A DNA stretch of 16,000 bases from Psychrobacter sp. (lineage in GTDB: Bacteria; Pseudomonadota; Gammaproteobacteria; Pseudomonadales; Moraxellaceae): contig NZ_JAKDJE010000068.1 of assembly GCF_030454045.1 (NCBI RefSeq), positions 1 through 16,000 of the forward strand, given 5' to 3'. A program made the position numbers and the translations under genes. Of this stretch, positions 6,907 through 14,136 are shown one piece after another. Each line of letters opens with the position of its first letter. Position 1 is the first letter of the stretch. The notes beneath the pieces were generated by a model. It did not search any database. It was given only the letters and a program-made list of their open reading frames with translations, and had not been told where the DNA came from.

Positions 6907-8595
6907 ATGAGTAACGAATACCAGTTTAAGCCCCACGAACAGCCAATAATGGTGGGCTCTCCAGCCAATCCTGACCATCCGGCACGCCGTAAAGTATTTT
7001 ATTTGCTTATTGGGATTTTTGTGGGTCTCACAGCCAGCTTCCAAAATGGCTTACTCGTTGCCAATCTGACGCAAATTCAGGGTGAGATGGGTCTGACACC
7101 AGTCGAAGGTGGCTGGATATCTGTCAGCTATAATATGACCAATGCTTGTATCACCGTTCTGCTGTACAAGATCCGTCAGCAGTTTGGGATGTCGCTATTT
7201 AGTAAGATTACGCTGTTTTTTTTATTAGCCGCTACGAGTTTGCAATGGTTGGTCAGCAGTCACTTATTGGACACGCCTAATATCCAAATCGAGCCTTACT
7301 ATTTAGAGATTATCGCTAGAGGTCTGAGCGGTATGGTCGCCAGTGGCATGACCATATTGGGATTGTTTTATTGCTTGCAGGGTATGCCAACCGTTAAACG
7401 TACGAGTGGCCTTATATTAGGATTTGGCTTGGTACAGCTAGGTATTCCATTATCACGTGTCATCTCGCCCTACCTTGCCATTGACGGTCAGATCGAAAAC
7501 TTATTTTTATTCCAATTTGGTTTGGCACTGATTTGTTTTGGCCTGATTAATATATTAGAGCTACCACCCGGCATTACAGAAAAAGTCTTTGAAAAGCTTG
7601 ATTTTTTGAGCTTTGCTTTTTTTGCTAGCGGTTTGGCAGCGTTGGCTGTGGTGTTAGTACAAGGTAGGATTCTGTGGTGGACGACCCCTTGGCTTAGTTA
7701 TCCATTGATGATTGCTATCGTCGGGATTAGCATCGCGTTATGGATTGAGACGCATCGCAAAAATCCGATGCTACAAGTGCGCTGGATGCGTAGCCGCAAT
7801 ATTATTGCCTTTATGGTGACGGGCGCTGTCATGCGGATTTTGCTATCTGAGCAAAACGTCGGAGCGGCAGGATTGCTCGCTAACCTCGGCTACGGTAACG
7901 ATCAGCTGGTTACTTTTTATGCTGTTATTATAGCCGCCAGTGCACTGGCTTTGATTATTAGTATTTTTAGTACCAATGCGATGGATTTGCGCCGACCTGT
8001 TATTTTTGCCGTGGCATTGATTGCCTTAGGTTCTTGGATGGATGTTGGTGTGTCAACTAATTCAGCACCCTATATGTTTTATTTTAGCCAGTTTTTGATT
8101 GCCTTTGCTGCGGTCTATTTTATGGGGCCTTTGGTCTTTGAAGGGTTTTTGCGAGCTATTGCCAGTGGCCCTGCGTATATCATTAGTTTTTCAGTGATTT
8201 TTGGCATCTCCCAAACGGTTGGCGGATTGGCAGGCGCGGCAGCGATTCAAGCGTTCACCACCATCCGTACACAAGTACACTACGCAGATATGGTCAACTC
8301 TTTGAATTTGGGCGATCCTGCATTTAGCGCCCAGGTGGCTGGTACTCGCAATATGTTATCAAGTCAGACCACAGATACTGCACAAGCAAATATTACGGCA
8401 GTGAGTCAGGTCTTACAAAACATTCAGCGCCAAGCAACAGTTTCAGCATATAGTGATTTGTTTTTTTTGATGGCAAGCCTTGCCACTACCGTTATGATTA
8501 TTTTGCTCATCAATTATTTTTATAACCGTTATCATAAGCGTAATCCCCTTGCAAACGAGCTCGCCGTCATTGCAAAAATGCGTGAAACAAAATAG
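6907..8595 (+). CDS. MFS efflux transporter, DHA2/EmrB-like
   Basis: Inner-membrane proton-driven drug exporter of 562 residues. It begins with a short cytoplasmic N-terminus (1-28), followed by many hydrophobic segments, roughly 14 as in the DHA2 family. The first spans about 29-50 (FYLLIGIFVGLTASFQNG), followed by the GWISVSYNMTNA helix typical of EmrB relatives (about 69-80). A long polar loop (about 450-510, Gln- and Thr-rich) precedes the last membrane helix, as in EmrB, where it faces the periplasm. The C-terminus YNRYHKRNP is basic and cytoplasmic. The HlyD/EmrA-type adaptor gene follows after 89 bases in the same direction, which strongly supports an EmrAB-type tripartite pump needing a TolC-like outer-membrane partner. 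No such partner is encoded here. The start at 6907 lacks a strong Shine-Dalgarno but gives the expected N-terminus. The substrate is unknown; export of toxic organic compounds or conjugates is possible. Confidence 0.88.
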   Translation: MSNEYQFKPHEQPIMVGSPANPDHPARRKVFYLLIGIFVGLTASFQNGLLVANLTQIQGEMGLTPVEGGWISVSYNMTNACITVLLYKIRQQFGMSLFSKITLFFLLAATSLQWLVSSHLLDTPNIQIEPYYLEIIARGLSGMVASGMTILGLFYCLQGMPTVKRTSGLILGFGLVQLGIPLSRVISPYLAIDGQIENLFLFQFGLALICFGLINILELPPGITEKVFEKLDFLSFAFFASGLAALAVVLVQGRILWWTTPWLSYPLMIAIVGISIALWIETHRKNPMLQVRWMRSRNIIAFMVTGAVMRILLSEQNVGAAGLLANLGYGNDQLVTFYAVIIAASALALIISIFSTNAMDLRRPVIFAVALIALGSWMDVGVSTNSAPYMFYFSQFLIAFAAVYFMGPLVFEGFLRAIASGPAYIISFSVIFGISQTVGGLAGAAAIQAFTTIRTQVHYADMVNSLNLGDPAFSAQVAGTRNMLSSQTTDTAQANITAVSQVLQNIQRQATVSAYSDLFFLMASLATTVMIILLINYFYNRYHKRNPLANELAVIAKMRETK

Positions 8596-8684
8596 TCAAG
8601 CTTATTACACTGGTAATTTTTTAACCCGATTTATTTATAGTCAGACCACTTTAGTATTTGCTTATTCATATTTAGGAGCACGTC

Positions 8685-10001
8685 ATGAGCCAAGAAAAAC
8701 CAAATGAGCTTAATAAAATACCTCAGACGTCAACTGATGCTCCAGCAACAGACACACGTACAGAGTCTGCTACGGCTCCAGTAGAGACCGCTACAAGCGC
8801 TACGCAAAAGAAAACGGATACATCCGAGATACAAGCAGCTACTGATACGCCTGATAGCGTGCGTGAGGATAACTCTGTAGAAGGCTCTATAGAAAATCAA
8901 GACGATGATAATGAAACGCCTATGCCGCCAAAAGAGCCCATCTCAAATACGGCTGGCTGGTCTCCCAAGAAAAAATCCTATCTAAATTTGGGATTATTGA
9001 TTGCGCTGATTGTCATTGGTGTGGCTTTGATTTTATATGTTTGGAAACTGCCACCATTTACGCCTACGGTGCAACAAACCAATAACGCCTTTGTCAAAGG
9101 TCAAACCACTATTATTAGTCCGCAAGTTTCCGGCTATGTCACCGAAGTTGCGGTACAAGATTTTTCTCATGTGAACGCTGGAGATTTGCTAATAAAAATA
9201 GACGACCGAACCTTTCAGCAGCAGCTTGAACAAGCAGAAGCCAATACCGAAGTGGCTATTACCAATCGTTCTACCAATGATCAGGACACACAGTCGAGTC
9301 AGGCGCAAATCGAAGCCCGAAAAGCGGATCTATACAGTGCCAAAATCAATGTGGAGAGCGCTCGTGAAGATGTCAATCGCTACCAAGGATTAGATGCTAT
9401 CGGTGCTGTATCCAAAGCAGAAGTGGCTCATATCAAAGCAAAGCTGGCTCAAGCACAGGCAAGCGTGCAACAGGCTGAAGCCAACTTACAAGCCGCTCAA
9501 CAAAACCGAGAAAAAACCAGCGGCAGTCGTCCCTCACTAGATGCAAGTATCAAAAATGCGCAAGCGGGTGTAAAGCAAGCACAGATCAATCTAGATAACA
9601 CGGTTATCACTGCCCCTGAGTCTGGTCAGCTGAGCCAAGTCAGTGTTAAAGAAGGACAGTACGTCAGCGCTGGCACCCAGCTTATGTACATCGTACCAAA
9701 AGGCATCTGGGTCATTGCAAACTTTAAGGAGACGCAAATCGCCAGTATGGCAATCGGTGAACCTGCGACCATTCATGTGGATGCACTTGGTGGTGCCAAG
9801 TTTACCGGTCATGTGAGCAATATCTCGCCTGCCACTGGTAGTGAATTTAGTGCAGGTGCAGCCAATCCTGCAACAGGCAATTACATAAAAATTGCGCAGC
9901 GTATTCCTGTACGAATCGACTTAGATCAAAATCAACCTGCACTGGCACGCCTACGTCCTGGTATGTCAGTGTCTGTGGATGTTAATACCGACACCAAATA
10001 A
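8685..10001 (+). CDS. HlyD/EmrA-family periplasmic adaptor of the efflux pump
   Basis: Membrane fusion protein of 438 residues that links the MFS transporter to an outer-membrane channel. The parts in order are: a cytoplasmic tail (1-97) very rich in Thr, Ala, Ser, Asp and Glu, ending in a PKKK basic anchor; one membrane helix (about 99-119); the first half of the lipoyl/barrel-sandwich domain (about 128-175, with ISPQVSGYV and HVNAGDLL); an alpha-helical coiled-coil hairpin (about 176-302, with Ala/Gln heptads such as QQAEANLQAAQQ); the second lipoyl half (INLDNTVITAPESGQLSQV, VKEGQYV); and a beta-barrel domain to the end with LRPGMSVSVDV. The start has a good AGGAG site. EmrA homologues usually have only a few dozen residues before the membrane helix, so the acidic tail is unusual. 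It is probably co-transcribed with the MFS gene. A bidirectional terminator follows within about 20 bases. Confidence 0.9.
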   Translation: MSQEKPNELNKIPQTSTDAPATDTRTESATAPVETATSATQKKTDTSEIQAATDTPDSVREDNSVEGSIENQDDDNETPMPPKEPISNTAGWSPKKKSYLNLGLLIALIVIGVALILYVWKLPPFTPTVQQTNNAFVKGQTTIISPQVSGYVTEVAVQDFSHVNAGDLLIKIDDRTFQQQLEQAEANTEVAITNRSTNDQDTQSSQAQIEARKADLYSAKINVESAREDVNRYQGLDAIGAVSKAEVAHIKAKLAQAQASVQQAEANLQAAQQNREKTSGSRPSLDASIKNAQAGVKQAQINLDNTVITAPESGQLSQVSVKEGQYVSAGTQLMYIVPKGIWVIANFKETQIASMAIGEPATIHVDALGGAKFTGHVSNISPATGSEFSAGAANPATGNYIKIAQRIPVRIDLDQNQPALARLRPGMSVSVDVNTDTK

Positions 10002-10016
10002 AATACTCAATGACAT

Positions 10017-10063
10017 AAAAAAGCCACTCTAAACACCAAAATTGAGTTTTGAGTGGCTTTTTT
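10017..10063. terminator. Bidirectional terminator between the adaptor gene and pdxH
   Basis: AAAAAAGCCACTC (10017-10029) and GAGTGGCTTTTTT (10051-10063) form a perfect 13-bp stem around a 21-base loop, which itself contains CAAAA/TTTTG. A-run and T-run sit on opposite sides, so it works for the plus-strand efflux genes and for minus-strand pdxH, whose stop lies 32 bases away. Confidence 0.92.
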
Positions 10064-10094
10064 ATTTTTCACATGTATTAGGCGTTTTTGAATA

Positions 10095-10760
10095 CTATGG
10101 AAGTAGACGCTTGGTCGTCCAGCTTTCGGTGCTCTCGCTGCCCTCACTATCTTGGGTATAGACAATACGATCGTGCATGCGATTGGCACGGCCTTGCCAA
10201 AATTCAATTGTTTCAACCGTAATCTCATACCCACCCCAAAACGCTGGCGTTGGCACTGTGGTGTTTTCTGGGTATTTGGCCTGAAGTTGCTCGAACGTTT
10301 TCTCCATTACTTCACGATTGGCCACTTCGCCACTTTGCGGCTGACTGACCCAAGCACCTATTTGGCTATCGTGTGGACGTTTTTGAAAATAGGCAGCAGA
10401 TTTTTCAGCGTCAATTTTAGCAATACGACCGCTAATGCGAACTTGACGCTCAAGCTCATGCCAAAAAAACAGCGCTTCGGCATTGGGGTTTGCTGCAACG
10501 TCCTGCCCTTTCGCGCTTTCATAATTGGTATAAAAGACAATACCTGTTTCCGTGATTTCACGCAGCAAGACAATGCGGACGCTGGGCTTATTGTCTGCGC
10601 CGCAAGTTGCTACGCTCATCGCATATGGTTCTTGTACTTTTTGTGCGATCGCCTCATCCATCCAAGACTTAAAAAGCTCGAATGGTGACGTTGGTACTGA
10701 CTGTTGATCGAGCTCGCCCTTTTCATATGAGAGGCGTTGGTCAGTAAAATCCATACTCAT
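10095..10760 (-). CDS. pdxH: Pyridoxamine/pyridoxine 5'-phosphate oxidase
   Basis: FMN-dependent cytoplasmic oxidase that makes pyridoxal 5'-phosphate from pyridoxine or pyridoxamine 5'-phosphate, the last step of PLP synthesis and salvage. Family blocks are clear: RIVLLR and FYTNYESAKGQ (FMN binding), FFWHELERQVRISG, SQIGAWVSQPQS, FWGGY and the C-terminal EFWQGRANRMHDRI (phosphate and PLP contacts), ending in RLLP. Three in-frame ATGs lie close together at 10766, 10760 and 10754. The AGGA site is only one base from the first but seven bases from the second, so I place the start at 10760, giving 221 residues (E. coli PdxH has 218). It sits 64-70 bases downstream of glmM on the same strand and may be transcribed with it, since no terminator is seen between them. 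It ends at the shared bidirectional terminator. Confidence 0.95.
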   Translation of the reverse strand: MSMDFTDQRLSYEKGELDQQSVPTSPFELFKSWMDEAIAQKVQEPYAMSVATCGADNKPSVRIVLLREITETGIVFYTNYESAKGQDVAANPNAEALFFWHELERQVRISGRIAKIDAEKSAAYFQKRPHDSQIGAWVSQPQSGEVANREVMEKTFEQLQAKYPENTTVPTPAFWGGYEITVETIEFWQGRANRMHDRIVYTQDSEGSESTESWTTKRLLP

Positions 10761-10830
10761 AGTCATATCCTGTTATAAAGTTATGGTGTATTAATTTTAG
10801 TATATCTACCTTCCCTAGTATTAGGTTGAC

Positions 10831-12198
10831 TTATCCCAATACCGACTTGATCAGATCGCCCAAATCATTTGCCATCACATCACACTCTATTTCATCATCT
10901 GACTCAACCATTACTCGAATCATAGGCTCAGTACCTGACTGACGAATGAGCAGACGACCCCGACCTTCTAACGTTTCTTTTGCTTTGTCAAAAGCGTCCA
11001 CCAATTCTTGATGCTCAAAGGGATCTTGCATCTGAGACAGACGTACATTAACCAGCTTCTGTGGTAACACATCAAACCCTTCAACAAGCTCACTTAGGGC
11101 ACGTCCTCGCGCTTGCATCACGGCAAGGACCTGCAATCCTGCGATAATGGCATCGCCTGTGCGGCTTTTGTCTAGGCACAGAACATGTCCAGATGGCTCA
11201 CCGCCTAATATCCAACCATTGGCCTCCAAGTCCTGCATGACATAACGATCACCCACTTTTGCACGAGTGAACTCAATATCAGCTGCTGTCAGCGCCAGCT
11301 CCAGTCCCATGTTACTCATAAGGGTACCAACAACCCCTGATGCTTTTGTTTTGCCTTGAGTGGCAAGTACATACAAAATACCGTCACCGTCGATTAGCTT
11401 ACCTGTCTCATCGACCATCACAATACGATCGCCATCCCCATCTAATGCGATACCAACATCTGCTTCATGCTCAAGCACCGCTTTTTGCAGACTTTCAGGA
11501 TGGGTAGAGCCACACTCAGCATTGATATTGATACCGTCTGGAGTGTTATTGATAGCGATAACATTAGCACCAAGCTCCCGCATGACTCTAGGTGCGACGC
11601 TATAGCCTGCACCATTGGCACAATCAACCACTATAGTTAGATAGCTAAGATCATACTGATATGGGAAACTGCCTTTGCAAAATTCAATGTAGCGACCTTT
11701 TGCATCACTAATGCGGCGGTTTTTGCCCAAATTTGCTGGATCAAGAATCGGCATCGCTGCTTCTTTACTATCCGTGTCATTTATAATCGCTGCTAGTTTT
11801 TCGTTGATGGCACTCTGCATCTCATCGCTAATCTTTTTACCATTACCCGAGAAGAACTTGATGCCGTTATCATAATAAGGATTGTGCGAGGCTGAAATAA
11901 CCACGCCAGCATCGGCATTGAAACTGCGAGTCAGATGGGCAATCGCTGGTGTTGGCAAAGGACCAAGCATATAAACATCAACGCCTGCAGCATTGAACCC
12001 TGCTTGCAAAGCACCTTCAATAACATAACCTGAGAGACGAGTATCTTTGCCAATGACTACACTCGGTTTGCGCGTAGAATTTTCGTTTGCCTCTATGAGC
12101 ACAAGCCCCGTTACATAACCCAGTTTTAAGATAAAGTCAGGTGTAATCGGCAACTCACCAAATTTTCCACGAATACCATCAGTGCCAAAGTAACTCAT
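10831..12198 (-). CDS. glmM: Phosphoglucosamine mutase
   Basis: Converts glucosamine-6-phosphate to glucosamine-1-phosphate on the way to UDP-N-acetylglucosamine for peptidoglycan and LPS. It belongs to the alpha-D-phosphohexomutase family with four domains and has 455 residues (E. coli 445). The N-terminus FGTDGIRG is diagnostic. The phosphorylated catalytic Ser104 lies in ISASHNP (101-107), the magnesium loop DGDGD spans 253-257, the sugar-binding GEPSGH follows, and the C-terminal phosphate-binding motif is RQSGTEPMIRV. The start has an AGGA site 8 bases upstream. It lies downstream of guaB but is separated from it by a strong terminator, so it should have its own promoter (a candidate lies at 12258-12287). 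In many gammaproteobacteria glmM is next to folP or ftsH, so the guaB-glmM-pdxH order is lineage-specific. Confidence 0.97.
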   Translation of the reverse strand: MSYFGTDGIRGKFGELPITPDFILKLGYVTGLVLIEANENSTRKPSVVIGKDTRLSGYVIEGALQAGFNAAGVDVYMLGPLPTPAIAHLTRSFNADAGVVISASHNPYYDNGIKFFSGNGKKISDEMQSAINEKLAAIINDTDSKEAAMPILDPANLGKNRRISDAKGRYIEFCKGSFPYQYDLSYLTIVVDCANGAGYSVAPRVMRELGANVIAINNTPDGININAECGSTHPESLQKAVLEHEADVGIALDGDGDRIVMVDETGKLIDGDGILYVLATQGKTKASGVVGTLMSNMGLELALTAADIEFTRAKVGDRYVMQDLEANGWILGGEPSGHVLCLDKSRTGDAIIAGLQVLAVMQARGRALSELVEGFDVLPQKLVNVRLSQMQDPFEHQELVDAFDKAKETLEGRGRLLIRQSGTEPMIRVMVESDDEIECDVMANDLGDLIKSVLG

Positions 12199-12257
12199 TA
12201 TTTGTATTCCTCAGTTCTAAAAATAAAAGGCCAGACATATATGTAGGCAATATTATT

Positions 12258-12287
12258 ATTGTAATAATCTGCTTTTATATTTTACAA
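12258..12287 (-). promoter_or_regulatory. Possible glmM promoter
   Basis: On the minus strand, TTGTAA (12287-12282) is separated by 18 bases from TACAAT (12263-12258, five of six consensus bases), about 60 bases before the glmM start. The -35 overlaps the T tract of the guaB terminator, a compact arrangement. The surroundings are very AT-rich, so chance matches are likely. Confidence 0.35.
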
Positions 12288-12326
12288 AAAAAACAGCCAA
12301 CAATAACAGAGCATTGTTGGCTGTTT
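12284..12326 (-). terminator. Strong intrinsic terminator of guaB
   Basis: AAACAGCCAACAAT (12291-12304) and ATTGTTGGCTGTTT (12313-12326) form a perfect 14-bp stem with an 8-base loop. On the minus strand the stem is followed by a long T run (complement of the A run at 12286-12293). It lies about 70 bases after the guaB stop. Confidence 0.93.
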
Positions 12327-12395
12327 GTATCTCAACGTCGCTATAGCTCTGCAATTGCGTCAATTCTGACACAATACAAAGCGGTAAAACGCCGC

Positions 12396-13868
12396 TTAGC
12401 TTACACGATAGTTCGGTGCTTCTTTTGTGATCTGTACATCATGCACGTGTGACTCTTTCATACCTGCTGAGGTCACTTTGATGAACTGTGGTTTTGTACG
12501 CATGTCCTCAATCGTGGCAGATCCAGTATAACCCATTGATGAGCGCAAACCACCAACCAATTGGTTAACAATACCAGCCACAGGACCTTTATAAGGAACG
12601 CGACCTTCAATACCTTCTGGTACTAACTTCTCTACCCCATCTTTGGCATCTTGGAAATAGCGATCTGATGAGCCATTTGAGCCTGACATCGCACCCAAGC
12701 TACCCATGCCACGGTACGCTTTATAGTAGCGACCTTGGAACAGCTCGACCTCACCTGGTGCCTCTTCAGTACCAGCCATCAGTGAGCCTACCATGATACA
12801 TGACGCGCCAGCAGCAATTGCTTTTGCCATATCACCTGAATAGCGAATACCGCCATCAGCAATCAATGGAATACTGTTTTGCAAGGCACTTGCGACATTA
12901 TCGATGGCTGAGATTTGTGGCACACCAATACCTGCAATGATACGAGTGGTACAGATAGACCCTGGTCCGATACCCACTTTTACGGCGTCAGCGCCTGCAT
13001 CACGCAATGCTTTAGCGGCATCGCCAGTGGCGATATTACCACCGATAACTTGGACATTTGGATAGTGTTTTTTGATCCAAGACACTTTTTCGATCACGCC
13101 TCTTGAGTGGCCATGCGCCGTATCCACTACGATGACATCAACGTCAGCAGCAATCAATGCTTCAACTCGTGATTGTGTATCTGCGCCTGTACCAACGGCA
13201 GCACCAACACGTAGACGACCTTTCTCGTCTTTACAAGCATTTGGGTTATTTTCAGCTTTGGCAAAGTCGTTAACGGTAATCAAGCCGCGTAAACGAAAGT
13301 TGTCATCGATAACGATCACTTTTTCGATGCGATGCTCATGAAGCAATCTTTTGATGTTCTCGTTGCTCTCACCTTCATGCACAGTGACCAGCTGCTCTTT
13401 TGGTGTCATGATTTGACTAACAGGCAATGCCAAATTGGTCTCAAAACGCCAATCTCTGTGCGTCACAATGCCAACAACGTTGTCTGTACCCTTTTCTACC
13501 ACTGGTACACCTGAGATATTATTATCTTGCGTCAAGCGTAGCAATTCACCAATCGTCATCTCTGGATGTACTGTAATCGGATCTACAACGGTACCCGCTT
13601 CAAACTTTTTGACGCGGCGTACTTGTGTGGCCTGCTTTTCGATGTTCATGCTCTTATGCAAAATACCCATACCACCAAGCTGAGCCATCGTGATCGCCAT
13701 TTCAGACTCAGTGACGGTATCCATAGCAGCAGAGATCAGTGGAAGATTGAGCGTGATGTTTTTGGTCAAACGAGTAGACAGATCGGCAGTTTTTGGCAGG
13801 ACTTCAGAATAGGCTGGCAATAATAAAACGTCATCAAAGGTTAAGGCTTCATCGACAATTCGCAACAT
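12396..13868 (-). CDS. guaB: Inosine-5'-monophosphate dehydrogenase
   Basis: Oxidises IMP to XMP with NAD, the committed step of GMP synthesis. It has 490 residues, the usual bacterial length. A TIM-barrel catalytic domain (1-92 and about 210-490) is interrupted by a tandem CBS pair (about 94-205) that binds regulatory nucleotides. Visible motifs are LTFDDVLLLPAYSEVLP at the start, DTAHGHSRGV (249-258), the catalytic loop GIGPGSICTTRI with Cys306, DGGIRYSGD (338-346), the flap with SSDRYFQD (400-407) and EGRVPYKGPV (421-430). The start has an AGGGG site 6-7 bases upstream. In many bacteria guaA follows guaB; here it does not, and a terminator ends the transcript. The upstream leader carries a promoter-like TATAAT and palindromes. 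Confidence 0.97.
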   Translation of the reverse strand: MLRIVDEALTFDDVLLLPAYSEVLPKTADLSTRLTKNITLNLPLISAAMDTVTESEMAITMAQLGGMGILHKSMNIEKQATQVRRVKKFEAGTVVDPITVHPEMTIGELLRLTQDNNISGVPVVEKGTDNVVGIVTHRDWRFETNLALPVSQIMTPKEQLVTVHEGESNENIKRLLHEHRIEKVIVIDDNFRLRGLITVNDFAKAENNPNACKDEKGRLRVGAAVGTGADTQSRVEALIAADVDVIVVDTAHGHSRGVIEKVSWIKKHYPNVQVIGGNIATGDAAKALRDAGADAVKVGIGPGSICTTRIIAGIGVPQISAIDNVASALQNSIPLIADGGIRYSGDMAKAIAAGASCIMVGSLMAGTEEAPGEVELFQGRYYKAYRGMGSLGAMSGSNGSSDRYFQDAKDGVEKLVPEGIEGRVPYKGPVAGIVNQLVGGLRSSMGYTGSATIEDMRTKPQFIKVTSAGMKESHVHDVQITKEAPNYRVS

Positions 13869-13933
13869 ACAGACCCCTAGTGGTGGTTATTTTGGTGGGT
13901 AGGAGCTCAGGGTTAGACGTATTAGCCGCCGCA

Positions 13934-13947
13934 ACTGCCTAGGCAGT
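13934..13947. repeat. Perfect palindrome in the guaB leader
   Basis: ACTGCCTAGGCAGT is self-complementary over all 14 bases and lies in the predicted untranslated leader, about 65 bases before the guaB start codon. It could be a protein-binding site downstream of the promoter or the core of an RNA structure; a zero-loop palindrome folds poorly in RNA, which favours a DNA-binding site. Confidence 0.55.
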
Positions 13948-13994
13948 GCCGACTCATCGCTGACCACTCAGTTATCCTATAAAAATAACGCCAT

Positions 13995-14023
13995 ATTATA
14001 ACAAATAAGCACCCCTCTGACAT
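13995..14023 (-). promoter_or_regulatory. Predicted guaB promoter
   Basis: On the minus strand, ATGTCA (14023-14018, four of six) lies 17 bases before a perfect TATAAT (14000-13995), giving a leader of about 120 bases. The -35 falls inside the inverted repeat TCTGACA-N9-TGTCAGA (14016-14038), a plausible operator overlapping the promoter. The -10 is convincing; the regulator is unknown. Confidence 0.55.
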
Positions 14024-14136
14024 ACTATATTTGTCAGATTATTTTACACAAATACATCTTTTACATCTTTGTCGATGACAAACATGCACTGCATAGTTAA
14101 TGACGCTTTTTTATAGCGAATGATTCTCTCTGAGCG

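Larger units (their letters stand above)
13869..14136 (-). other. guaB upstream region and leader
   Basis: This 268-base spacer on the minus strand contains the probable guaB promoter and a leader of about 120 bases. The leader holds the perfect 14-base palindrome ACTGCCTAGGCAGT (13934-13947) and two GGTGG-type tracts near the start codon (about 13881-13902). The promoter region has a 7-base inverted repeat (14016-14038). No obvious terminator for the mechanosensitive channel gene was found, and no known riboswitch class was recognised. Confidence 0.55.

Noticed and set aside
11360..11605. Plus-strand open frame opposite glmM, and similar antisense frames opposite guaB, pdxH, the aldehyde dehydrogenase and the MscS gene
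   Set aside because: They lie fully inside strongly conserved genes on the other strand, lack ribosome sites, and have low-complexity or unrecognisable translations.
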